Assembly: GCA_030728985.1 (NCBI GenBank)
Contig: JANQYI010000009.1
Span: 62,001-126,000, forward strand
Source of the DNA: Burkholderiaceae bacterium
Lineage (GTDB): Bacteria > Pseudomonadota > Gammaproteobacteria > Burkholderiales > Burkholderiaceae_B
Reading direction: 5' to 3'
Length of the DNA: 64,000 nt
Shown: piece after piece, positions 18,560 through 25,642 of the stretch
Numbering within the stretch: the first letter of the stretch is position 1
Layout of the letters: each line of letters opens with the position of its first letter
The notes under the pieces: generated by a model
The model's input: the letters and a program-made list of their open reading frames with translations, nothing else
Told to the model about the DNA's origin: nothing
Databases searched by the model: none
Made by a program: the position numbers and the translations under genes

Positions 18560-19139
18560 TAAAGGTATCCCGATAGTATTTCAACTCGTCAATCGATTCG
18601 TAGATATCCGCTAGCGCTTCGTGTTTACTGCGCTTTTCAAACCCTTTTAATAACTCTGGCTTCCAGCGACGGGCGAGTTCTTTGAGTGTGCTGACGTCGA
18701 TCGTCCGATAGTGAAAAAACTGCTCGAGTTTGGGCATGTAATTGAACATGAAACGCCGATCCTGACTCACGGTATTGCCACACAGTGGTGACTTACCTGC
18801 CGGAACATATTTGGATAGAAACTCGATCAGGGCAAGCTCGGCCTGCGCCTCGGTCAGGGTCGAGGCCTTTACCCTGTCTGTCAGGCCACTTTTTCCATGG
18901 GTGGAGCGATTCCAGCTATCCATTGCGTCGAGTAATGCATCAGGTTGATGAATCACCAACACAGGCCCTTCTGCCACTATGGTCAAATCCGGCTCAGTCA
19001 CGACGACCGCCACCTCGATGATGCGTTCCTTTTCGGGGTCCAGACCTGTCATCTCCATATCCAACCAAACCAGGCGGAACTCGTTTGGAATCGTTTTTCC
19101 AGTTTGGGCAGAAGCTGTCTGAGAGGGTGTCTTGGCCAT
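18546..19139 (-). CDS. orn: Oligoribonuclease
   Basis: Essential 3'-5' exonuclease that degrades RNA dinucleotides, including pGpG from c-di-GMP turnover. The DEDDh catalytic set is visible: Asp and Glu in [13 protein letters not shown] at the N-terminus, an Asp in [12 protein letters not shown], and the C-terminal His/Asp in [14 protein letters not shown] chose the ATG at 19139 (MAKTPSQ), giving 197 residues; an in-frame start at 19172 would add 11 residues and would overlap the region in front of the divergent M48 gene. The 3' end overlaps the MATE gene by 14 bases. Confidence 0.95.
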   Translation of the reverse strand: MAKTPSQTASAQTGKTIPNEFRLVWLDMEMTGLDPEKERIIEVAVVVTEPDLTIVAEGPVLVIHQPDALLDAMDSWNRSTHGKSGLTDRVKASTLTEAQAELALIEFLSKYVPAGKSPLCGNTVSQDRRFMFNYMPKLEQFFHYRTIDVSTLKELARRWKPELLKGFEKRSKHEALADIYESIDELKYYRDTFIRLS

Positions 19140-19198
19140 ATAATCAATCCAATTAAAACGTGATTTTCTCACATGCTGCCATAAGGCTCTACAGACTC

Positions 19199-20443
19199 AT
19201 GCTTACGATACTTTTTATCGCCTTTCTTCTTGCGACAATCGGAACCCGACTGTGGTTGGCCAGTCGTCAGCTTCGCCATGTCGTGAGCCATCGCGAAACC
19301 GTTCCGGCGGAATTTGCTTCTCGCATCGGCTTAGTGAGCCACCAGAGGGCCGCCGACTACACAGCGGCCAAAGTAAAGCTAGGGATGATTGAATTGGTCT
19401 TTGACGCAGCCGTACTGATTGGCCTGACCTTGTTGGGAGGGCTGCAACAAATCGATCTGTGGGTCAGTACGCTCACCACTCATGACCTATTGCGTCAAGT
19501 TCTTCTGATTGTCGCCGTCATGACACTGCTCGGCGCACTTGGCATTCCCTTTTCCATCTATCGACAGTTCAAACTTGAGGCCCAATTCGGCTTTAACCGA
19601 ATGACGCCCAAGCTTTTCATTGCAGATACGATCAAAGGTATCTTAATTGGCACCGTGCTCGGTCTGCCTCTGATCGCGGCGGTGCTTTGGTTGATGGCCG
19701 AAGCAGGAGAGTTTTGGTGGGTATGGGCCTGGGGCTTGTGGTCTGTTTTCAACCTATTGGTGCTTTTCATCTTTCCGACCTGGATCGCACCCCTTTTCAA
19801 TAAATTTACCCCTCTCGAAAACAAAGAGCTCGCTCAACAAATTCAAGCACTTGCACAGCGCTGTGGCTTTTCACTCAATGGTCTGTTCGTGATGGACGGC
19901 TCCAAACGCTCCGCGCACGGCAATGCTTATTTCACTGGGTTTGGTCGGGCGCGCCGGATTGTCTTTTTTGACACCCTGCTTGCTCGCCTTAGTACCGAGG
20001 AAATCATTGCAGTGCTGGCCCACGAACTCGGCCATTTCAAACATAATCACATCTTTAAGCGCTTGGCGATGAGCTTTGCTGGCGCTCTGATTTTCTTTGC
20101 TATTCTGGGCTGGTTGGCTCAGCAAGTCTGGTTCTACACTGACTTGGGGGTTTTACCCCAGCTTGGTGGTCGCAACGACGCCATGGCACTTATTTTGTTC
20201 TTTATGGTGATACCCGTCTTTACCTTTGGCCTGACACCGCTGTTTAGTTGGTTTTCACGTAAAGACGAGTTTGAAGCTGACCGTTTCGCCAGCGAGCAAA
20301 GCTCCGCCGATCAGCTCGTTTCCGCCCTCGTCAAGCTCGTGGATGACAACGCCTCTACCCTGACACCGGACCCGCTTCACTCGGCTTTCTATGACAGCCA
20401 TCCTCCGGTAGCCGTTCGTATTCGCCAACTGCTCGCCTCATGA
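19199..20443 (+). CDS. M48 family (Ste24/CAAX protease-like) membrane metalloprotease
   Basis: 414-residue zinc endopeptidase anchored in the inner membrane. The catalytic HExxH is in LAHELGHFKHNH and the third zinc ligand in KDEFEADRFASEQ, as in Ste24-type enzymes. Five to seven hydrophobic helices surround it, and the N-terminal PF16491-like region is present. The ATG at 19199 has TAAGG 12 bases upstream; an earlier in-frame start exists at 19160. It overlaps rsgA by four bases (ATGA). In E. coli-type bacteria related proteases act in membrane quality control; the substrate here is unknown. Confidence 0.9.
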   Translation: MLTILFIAFLLATIGTRLWLASRQLRHVVSHRETVPAEFASRIGLVSHQRAADYTAAKVKLGMIELVFDAAVLIGLTLLGGLQQIDLWVSTLTTHDLLRQVLLIVAVMTLLGALGIPFSIYRQFKLEAQFGFNRMTPKLFIADTIKGILIGTVLGLPLIAAVLWLMAEAGEFWWVWAWGLWSVFNLLVLFIFPTWIAPLFNKFTPLENKELAQQIQALAQRCGFSLNGLFVMDGSKRSAHGNAYFTGFGRARRIVFFDTLLARLSTEEIIAVLAHELGHFKHNHIFKRLAMSFAGALIFFAILGWLAQQVWFYTDLGVLPQLGGRNDAMALILFFMVIPVFTFGLTPLFSWFSRKDEFEADRFASEQSSADQLVSALVKLVDDNASTLTPDPLHSAFYDSHPPVAVRIRQLLAS

Positions 20444-21339
20444 CCGAACGCCTTCAGGGTCGTGTCATTGCGGCGCATGGCCGCCACTACAGTGTCGAAA
20501 TCGAAGGCGGCACGCTGATTAAATGCTTTCCAAGAGGCAAAAAAAACGATGCCGCAGTGGGTGATTACGTCCTTATTTCTCGACAAGGTCAGGATGAGGG
20601 TGCACTTGAAACGATTCTCGAAAGAAAAAATTTATTATTTCGCTCTGACGAGTCTAAAAGTAAGCAGTTCGCCGCCAACGTCGATCAACTGTTGATTGTC
20701 ATCGCGGTAGAGCCTGCCTTTTCAGACGATTTGTTAGGTCGCTCCCTTGCGGGCGCATGGTCAGCCGACATCACGCCGACCATTTTGCTCAATAAAGTTG
20801 ATCTGATCGAGGGCATGCCCGCGGCCCAAGCAAGACTTGCGCCCTTTCGCTCATTAGGTGTCCCCATCATTGAAATTTGTGCGCGTGACCCTGAAAGCGT
20901 CCGCAACCACTTACTACCTTTACTCAAAGGCAAAACGTCACTGCTTTTAGGGCAAAGTGCAATGGGTAAGTCCACCTTGCTCAACACCCTCGCGCCTTTG
21001 GCCCAAGCCGCCACGCGAGAGCACTCGGTGGCTCTGGGCGCGGGACGACACACCACGACAAGCACCCGCCTCTATCATTTACCCGAAGGTGCGGGAGATC
21101 TGATTGACTCCCCTGGCTTTCAAGGCTTTGGTCTAATGCATTTAAGCAGAGAGGATATCGAAAGAGGCTTTCCAGAGTTCAGTGCGCCCCGCGAGCACTG
21201 CCGCTTTTACAACTGCACACACCAGCACGAACCTGGCTGCGGAGTCCTTGCTGCTTTGGCGCGTCAAGACATCAATCCTGCTCGCCACGCACTCTACGTC
21301 AGGCTCATAAAGGCGAAAGACGACCACGAGAGCTTTTAG
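20440..21339 (+). CDS. rsgA: Ribosome small-subunit GTPase RsgA
   Basis: Circularly permuted GTPase that aids late 30S maturation. The 299-residue protein has an OB-fold N-terminus, then the G motifs in permuted order: G4 (LLNKVDLI), G1 (GQSAMGKSTLLNTL) and G3 (DSPGFQGFGL). A C-terminal zinc-binding region shows Cys and His ligands in HCRFYNCTHQHEPGC. The usual GQSGMGKS reads GQSAMGKS here, a conservative change. It is translationally coupled to the M48 protease gene by an ATGA overlap; M48-rsgA or orn-rsgA neighbours are common in Burkholderiales. Confidence 0.96.
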   Translation: MTERLQGRVIAAHGRHYSVEIEGGTLIKCFPRGKKNDAAVGDYVLISRQGQDEGALETILERKNLLFRSDESKSKQFAANVDQLLIVIAVEPAFSDDLLGRSLAGAWSADITPTILLNKVDLIEGMPAAQARLAPFRSLGVPIIEICARDPESVRNHLLPLLKGKTSLLLGQSAMGKSTLLNTLAPLAQAATREHSVALGAGRHTTTSTRLYHLPEGAGDLIDSPGFQGFGLMHLSREDIERGFPEFSAPREHCRFYNCTHQHEPGCGVLAALARQDINPARHALYVRLIKAKDDHESF

Positions 21340-21353
21340 CTCGTCAATCGGCG

Positions 21354-22040
21354 TTAATCCGATGCGGATAAGGCTGCGGCTGCGGCAGCTTCAGACAAAA
21401 TTTGGCACATCCCCAACAGCATGGCAGCCGTCGCCCCCCATATAAAATACTGATTCCAAGGTATAGAGTAGTACTGGCGGACACGTCCGTCCGCAAGCTC
21501 GACCCGATGAAATCGATAATTGGCTGGGTCCGTTAAAAATGACAGTGGTACCTCAAAAATCTCAGCGACTTCGAACGTATCCGGATTGAGATCGAAGCCT
21601 GGCCGAACCAAAGCCGTGATAGGACTGACCGCAAAGCCCGTCCCTGTCACATAGCGCGGCAAGCCGCCAAGACACTCTATGAAGGACCGAGAGAGCCCCG
21701 TCTCCTCCTCCGTCTCTCTGAGCGCAGTGGCTTGGACATCGGCATCTGTGGACTCAACACGTCCGCCGGGAAAACTGATTTGCCCGGCATGGTCATTCAG
21801 GTGTGCAGTCCGTTGGGTCAGCAAGACCGTCAAACCTTCTGGTCTTTGCACAATTGGTACCAAGACAGCCGCCTCCACAGGCGTGCCCTCGCGCCCAGGC
21901 ATTCTAATTAAAGACTCGTTGGGGATGTCTAAGGGGCGTTGGATGGATCCGGTCAGCACGCTGCGTAACGCCATGGGTGTTAGGCGATGTTCAGGAACCG
22001 CCCCAAACGGCAACACGGACGCAGTCCAAGGCTGGGTCAT
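21354..22040 (-). CDS. CoA pyrophosphatase (Nudix hydrolase, NudL-like)
   Basis: Hydrolyses CoA and its derivatives to 3',5'-ADP and 4'-phosphopantetheine-type products. The CoA-type signature LLTQRTAHLNDHAGQISFPGG precedes a clear Nudix box (GGRVE ... RETEEETGL). I place the start at the ATG at 22040 (MTQPWTASVL, 228 residues): longer readings run through the rplS terminator and into rplS. It follows rplS on the same strand but behind a terminator, so it is at most partly co-transcribed. Confidence 0.85.
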   Translation of the reverse strand: MTQPWTASVLPFGAVPEHRLTPMALRSVLTGSIQRPLDIPNESLIRMPGREGTPVEAAVLVPIVQRPEGLTVLLTQRTAHLNDHAGQISFPGGRVESTDADVQATALRETEEETGLSRSFIECLGGLPRYVTGTGFAVSPITALVRPGFDLNPDTFEVAEIFEVPLSFLTDPANYRFHRVELADGRVRQYYSIPWNQYFIWGATAAMLLGMCQILSEAAAAAALSASD

Positions 22041-22101
22041 TGGATCGAAAGAAGGCCGAACAGGAGGACGGCTGGGGCGCAGTCTATCGGGGGGAGCGGA
22101 T

Positions 22102-22128
22102 AAAAAAGCACCCCGTAGGGTGCTTTTT
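22102..22128 (-). terminator. Intrinsic terminator after rplS
   Basis: On the minus strand an A-rich/G-C stem (AAAAAGCACCC / GGGTGCTTTTT) with a four-base loop ends in a T-run. It lies 28 bases after the rplS stop codon. Confidence 0.9.
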
Positions 22129-22155
22129 CCTGACTTGTCACGCATTGTCAAACGC

Positions 22156-22533
22156 TTAGGCAGCGACAGTCTTGCGAACCAGCTTTTCCTTGATACGCGC
22201 GGACTTGCCCGAACGATCACGCAGGTAGTAGAGCTTGGCGCGGCGGACATCACCACGGCGCTTGACTTCGATGCCAGCGATCTGTGGGGAATACAATTGG
22301 AATGTGCGCTCAACAGCCTCACCTGAGGAGATCTTGCGAACGATAAAGGCAGAGTTCAGACCACGATTGCGACGCGAGATCACGACACCTTCGAAAGCCT
22401 GGGTACGCTTGCGGGTACCTTCAACCACGTTCACGCTCACAACGACGGTGTCGCCTGGAGCAAATTCAGTGATAGGCTTGCCGGCCGTCAAACGAGCAAT
22501 TTCTTCTTGCTCAATGATTGCGATTAAATTCAT
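22156..22533 (-). CDS. rplS: 50S ribosomal protein L19
   Basis: 125-residue large-subunit protein at the 30S-50S interface. It starts [15 protein letters not shown] and carries the diagnostic [33 protein letters not shown] and [29 protein letters not shown]-type segments. GGAG lies 8 bases before the ATG at 22533. In most proteobacteria rplS closes the rpsP-rimM-trmD-rplS operon; here the upstream 232 bases contain no gene and a divergent permease follows, so those partners are elsewhere. It must have its own promoter. Confidence 0.97.
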   Translation of the reverse strand: MNLIAIIEQEEIARLTAGKPITEFAPGDTVVVSVNVVEGTRKRTQAFEGVVISRRNRGLNSAFIVRKISSGEAVERTFQLYSPQIAGIEVKRRGDVRRAKLYYLRDRSGKSARIKEKLVRKTVAA

Positions 22534-22578
22534 ATAAAACTCCAAGTCATCATGCTCTCGGTCAATGTTATTTGGCTG

Positions 22579-22601
22579 GATCTCCGACCTATTCGGGGAT
22601 C
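22579..22601 (-). promoter_or_regulatory. Hairpin in the rplS leader
   Basis: A nine-base-pair stem (GATCTCCGA / TCGGGGATC, one G-U pair) with a five-base loop sits about 46 bases upstream of the rplS start. A possible promoter (TTTGGG-N16-TATAGT on the minus strand) lies further upstream near 22640-22667. The hairpin could be a protein- or ribosome-responsive leader element, or a remnant of the trmD-rplS spacer. Confidence 0.4.
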
Positions 22602-22765
22602 TGCTACCGGGCAGAGGATGCGATAAAAAGCTATTGATTCTACTATATTTTTAGCCAGTATGCCCCAAATAAATGAATGCACATGTACTTGCCAAGACGC
22701 GAATAAACACAAGCGTTTTAAAAAAATGCTTCAATGGGTTGAATTTCTTTCCTAATTAGCCTCTG

Positions 22766-23638
22766 ATGACACTCTTCGCCCTGCTGCTCGTCATTGTCGC
22801 GGCGATTTGTCATGCCTCATGGAATTTGCTTGCCAAACGCGCGGCTAATGTCGGACCTGCCTTTGTTTTTGCTTATGGGCTTTGCTCCGCGATTCTGTTC
22901 GCGCCTTGGGTTCTCTGGGTCTTGATCTTTGAGCAAAACGACTGGAACTGGAGCATTTTAGGGTGCATCCTTTTGTCTGGAACGCTGCATCTGGCCTACA
23001 GCTTGAGTTTGCAACGCGGCTATCAGGTCGCAGACCTCTCTGTGGTTTACCCGATCTCGAGGGGGACCGGACCCTTTTTAGCCACGCTAGGCGCAATTCT
23101 TTTTATTCGAGAACCCGCCACACTCCTGGGATTAGGGGGGATGTTAAGTGTGGTGGCTGGCGTCTTGATGATCGCTACACAGGGGCAAATAAAACGTTTG
23201 CTCAAACCGGAGGCGATGATCGGCGTGCGATGGGGGCTACTCGTAGGCCTGCTAATCGCCGCTTACACCTTGGTCGACGCCTATGGCGTCAAAGTTCTCG
23301 CCATTGCCCCCGTATTGCTTGACTGGTCTACCACGGTCTCTAGGACCGTCATGATGCTTCCCCATATGGCTAAGCAACCTAAGCGCTCTTGGCAAGCCAT
23401 GCGTGGTTATTGGCCAGTGGCATGGGCGGTTGGTTTGTTATCGCCGCTGGGCTACATTTTGGTTTTGTATGCGCTGCGCGATGGCGCTCCCGTCAGTCTA
23501 GTCGCGCCTGCCCGAGAGATGTCGATGCTGCTTGTCACACTGGGAGGGCTATATATCTTGCGCGAACCTGTTGGCTGGGGCAGACTAGTCGGATGCTGTT
23601 TTATTGCCTTGGGTGTTGTCATGTTGGCGGGTAGTTAA
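22766..23638 (+). CDS. EamA/DMT-superfamily permease
   Basis: 290-residue inner-membrane protein with about ten hydrophobic helices arranged as two EamA repeats; the second half ends REPVGWGRLVGCCFIALGVVML, matched by REPATLLGLGGMLSVVAGVLM in the first half. Members export amino acids, metabolites or drugs. The ATG at 22766 lacks a strong ribosome binding site. It is divergent from rplS and convergent with the small LexA-controlled gene, 11 bases apart. Substrate unknown. Confidence 0.85.
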   Translation: MTLFALLLVIVAAICHASWNLLAKRAANVGPAFVFAYGLCSAILFAPWVLWVLIFEQNDWNWSILGCILLSGTLHLAYSLSLQRGYQVADLSVVYPISRGTGPFLATLGAILFIREPATLLGLGGMLSVVAGVLMIATQGQIKRLLKPEAMIGVRWGLLVGLLIAAYTLVDAYGVKVLAIAPVLLDWSTTVSRTVMMLPHMAKQPKRSWQAMRGYWPVAWAVGLLSPLGYILVLYALRDGAPVSLVAPAREMSMLLVTLGGLYILREPVGWGRLVGCCFIALGVVMLAGS

Positions 23639-23667
23639 AACCTGCAGCACTAAAAACCTGCAGCACT
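23637..23667. repeat. Tandem 15-base repeat AAAACCTGCAGCACT
   Basis: Two exact copies with a 16-base period at 23637-23651 and 23653-23667. They span the gap between the stop codons of the convergent EamA gene and the small membrane-protein gene. The second copy encodes the last residues (SAAGF) and stop of the small protein on the minus strand, so the first is a duplicated gene end. Confidence 0.8.
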
Positions 23668-23814
23668 TCCGACCCACATCGACACGGGGACCATGGCGAT
23701 CCAAAATGCGAGTAACAGTGCATCAGACAGCATGTTTTTGGCACTAGGCGTGCGGTCATCAGCACCATAGGCTGCAAAGTTCTGTGGGTAGTTGTGGCGG
23801 ACTTCGCGTGTCAT
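23650..23814 (-). CDS. Small single-pass membrane protein, predicted LexA-regulated
   Basis: 54-residue protein that I do not recognise. Residues 1-30 are polar and contain a Tyr/Pro/Asn-rich part and GADDRTPSAKN; residues about 32-52 form one hydrophobic helix (LLLAFWIAMVPVSMWVG) with an internal proline; it ends in SAAGF. The gene is real by context: AAGGAG stands 7 bases before the ATG at 23814, a TTGCAA-N17-TACAGT promoter precedes it, and two LexA boxes cover that promoter. Known SOS-induced proteins of this size and shape include membrane toxins and division inhibitors (TisB, SidA), but I see no sequence similarity and the function is unknown. Confidence 0.75.
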   Translation of the reverse strand: MTREVRHNYPQNFAAYGADDRTPSAKNMLSDALLLAFWIAMVPVSMWVGSAAGF

Positions 23815-23845
23815 GTTGTAACTCCTTGTCGTCATCAATTAGCGA

Positions 23846-23865
23846 TACTGTATATTAAAACAGTA
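23846..23865. promoter_or_regulatory. LexA box A (TACTG-TATATTAAAA-CAGTA)
   Basis: A perfect match to the gamma/betaproteobacterial SOS box TACTG-N10-CAGTA with an alternating A/T core very like E. coli umuD. It covers the -10 region of the small membrane-protein gene and lies 31 bases before its start codon, so bound LexA should block transcription. Confidence 0.9.
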
Positions 23866-23875
23866 CTGGTTGCAA
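23847..23875 (-). promoter_or_regulatory. Promoter of the small membrane-protein gene
   Basis: Minus-strand TTGCAA (23870-23875) and TACAGT (23847-23852) are separated by 17 bases; an overlapping TATACA (23849-23854) is an alternative -10. The start would be near 23840, giving a leader of about 26 bases with AAGGAG in it. Both elements lie inside LexA boxes. Confidence 0.65.
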
Positions 23876-23883
23876 CAACAGTA
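23864..23883. promoter_or_regulatory. LexA box B (TACTG-GTTGCAACAA-CAGTA)
   Basis: A second perfect TACTG-N10-CAGTA site sharing two bases with box A, so the two dyads are 18 bases apart. It contains the TTGCAA -35 element of the small gene. Two adjacent sites favour cooperative LexA binding and tight, late induction, as at E. coli colicin or tisB-like promoters. Confidence 0.88.
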
Positions 23884-24000
23884 TTTTAGAGTTTTGTCTT
23901 TTTACAACATTGCGCTTTATGCTAATTTCTTTCTCGTCATTTCCGCTGATAAAAACAAATATTTTTCATAAATCATAAAATTAACTTAGCAACTTATCCG

Positions 24001-25632
24001 ATGAACGCATTCACCTCAAGCCACGCACTCTTCCAAGTTTTTGCTGACAATGGCATGGATCGTATTTTTCTGGTTCCTGGAGAAAGCTATCTTGGCTTAC
24101 TGGACGCAGTTGTAGACTTTCCTCAAATCGACGTTGTGACTTGCCGGCACGAGGGTGGTGCCGGCTACATGGCAGTGGCAGACGGCCGCTTAACGGGGCG
24201 CCCAGGCGTTGCACTTGTCAGCCGAGGCCCCGGCGCCTCCAATGCTGCTATCGCCGTGCATACCGCCCAGCAAGACGCCGTTCCAATGATTCTGATTGTG
24301 GGACAAATCGCCGCTCGTGATTTGCGTCGTGAAGCTTTTCAAGAAATCGACTATCAGCATATGTACGGCTCCATTGCCAAATGGGTCTTCGAATGCCAAA
24401 CCCCCGAGCAACTCGGCGAGGCCGCCTTCAAGGCGATCCGCATGGCCACCTCAGGTGTTCCCGGCCCTGTGGTACTGGTGATCCCAGAGGACATCCAGCA
24501 ACAGACGGTTGTCAAGCCCACCTTCAGAAACCATGCGCAGATTTATGGTTTGCCAGAACAGTCCGTCATGGATGACATCAGTAAGCGCCTGGCGGATGCC
24601 AAAAGGCCGGTCGTGATCGCTGGTGGCGTCTTTGATTGCGCTGGTGGTCGCGAAGCACTCAGCGCCTTTGTTCATCACTGGCAAATCCCGACTATGGTGT
24701 CGTTTCGCCGTCACGATATCTTTGCCAATGACGATCCGCTTTTCGTCGGCGACTTGGGTCTGTCCAATCAAGCTGCCCAGATGGCCACACTTCAGGAAAG
24801 TGACTTCATCCTGGCACTCGGCACCCGCTTGGGCGACATCACGACTCAAAATTTTCGGTTTCCACGCTATGCACAAGCCTCGCAGAAGCTATTGCACTGC
24901 TACCCGGATTCGCGCATTGTGAACTGGGATACGGTCGCGGACTATCCTCTTGTGTGTGATCCCGTTGCCCTGGTGCGCGCCCTCACACAAGCGAATGCCA
25001 TTCAGCCGGGTACCGCGCGTCAGGAGTGGCTCAAGTCTCTACGCCAACACGCGCTGCCTTATGCCGCCTGGCCTAACCGTCAAGCAAAAAAAGGGGTCAA
25101 CTTCACCGATGTTGTCAGGGCCGTGGCCGACAATGCCAGCCGTGACACGACGATTTGTCTGGACGCCGGCACATTTGCCGCCCCCGTCTATCGGCACTTT
25201 AATTTCAAGTCTGGTCAACGCTTGATGGCACCTTTGGCCGGTGCGATGGGTTACGGTACACCCGCAGCACTGGCCTGCGCTCTGCGTAACCCTGAGCGCA
25301 CCACCGTCTGTATGGTGGGGGATGGTGGCTTTCTGATGACAGGCAATGAAATGATTCTTGCCGTGGAGCGCAAGCTCCCCATCATTTTTATTGTGTCAAA
25401 CAACAGCAGCTATGGCTCGATTCGACTGCATCAAGAGCATGGCTACCCTGGGCGCGTGAGCGGCACCTCGCTGTTCAATCCTGACTTTTACACCCTGGCG
25501 ACAAGCTTCGGCATGAAAGCAGCACGCATTGAAAACAAGTCTGACATTGATGGAGCGATCAAGGCTGCATTGTTATCGCGCGAACCATTATTGATCGAGG
25601 TCAATACAAGCCTCGATGCAATTTTGCCTTGA
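24001..25632 (+). CDS. Thiamine-pyrophosphate-dependent enzyme, acetolactate-synthase-like
   Basis: 543-residue member of the acetolactate synthase/benzoylformate decarboxylase superfamily. The N-terminal domain has the catalytic glutamate in CRHEGGAGYMA, the central domain is the FAD/NAD-like fold, and the C-terminal domain has the TPP-Mg motif from GDGGFLMTGNEM to the terminal Asn pair of IFIVSNN. Start ATG 24001 has no good ribosome binding site. It stands alone, with no small regulatory subunit gene, so a catabolic decarboxylase or lyase is as likely as branched-chain biosynthesis. It is divergent from the LexA-controlled small gene; its own weak promoter (TTGTCT-N18-TATGCT, 23894-23923) lies beyond the LexA boxes. 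Confidence 0.85.
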   Translation: MNAFTSSHALFQVFADNGMDRIFLVPGESYLGLLDAVVDFPQIDVVTCRHEGGAGYMAVADGRLTGRPGVALVSRGPGASNAAIAVHTAQQDAVPMILIVGQIAARDLRREAFQEIDYQHMYGSIAKWVFECQTPEQLGEAAFKAIRMATSGVPGPVVLVIPEDIQQQTVVKPTFRNHAQIYGLPEQSVMDDISKRLADAKRPVVIAGGVFDCAGGREALSAFVHHWQIPTMVSFRRHDIFANDDPLFVGDLGLSNQAAQMATLQESDFILALGTRLGDITTQNFRFPRYAQASQKLLHCYPDSRIVNWDTVADYPLVCDPVALVRALTQANAIQPGTARQEWLKSLRQHALPYAAWPNRQAKKGVNFTDVVRAVADNASRDTTICLDAGTFAAPVYRHFNFKSGQRLMAPLAGAMGYGTPAALACALRNPERTTVCMVGDGGFLMTGNEMILAVERKLPIIFIVSNNSSYGSIRLHQEHGYPGRVSGTSLFNPDFYTLATSFGMKAARIENKSDIDGAIKAALLSREPLLIEVNTSLDAILP

Positions 25633-25642
25633 ATCTTAAACC

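Noticed and set aside
22041-22322. N-terminal extension of the CoA pyrophosphatase
   Set aside because: The extension would be encoded by the rplS terminator and rplS itself in another frame; the ATG at 22040 restores the family length.
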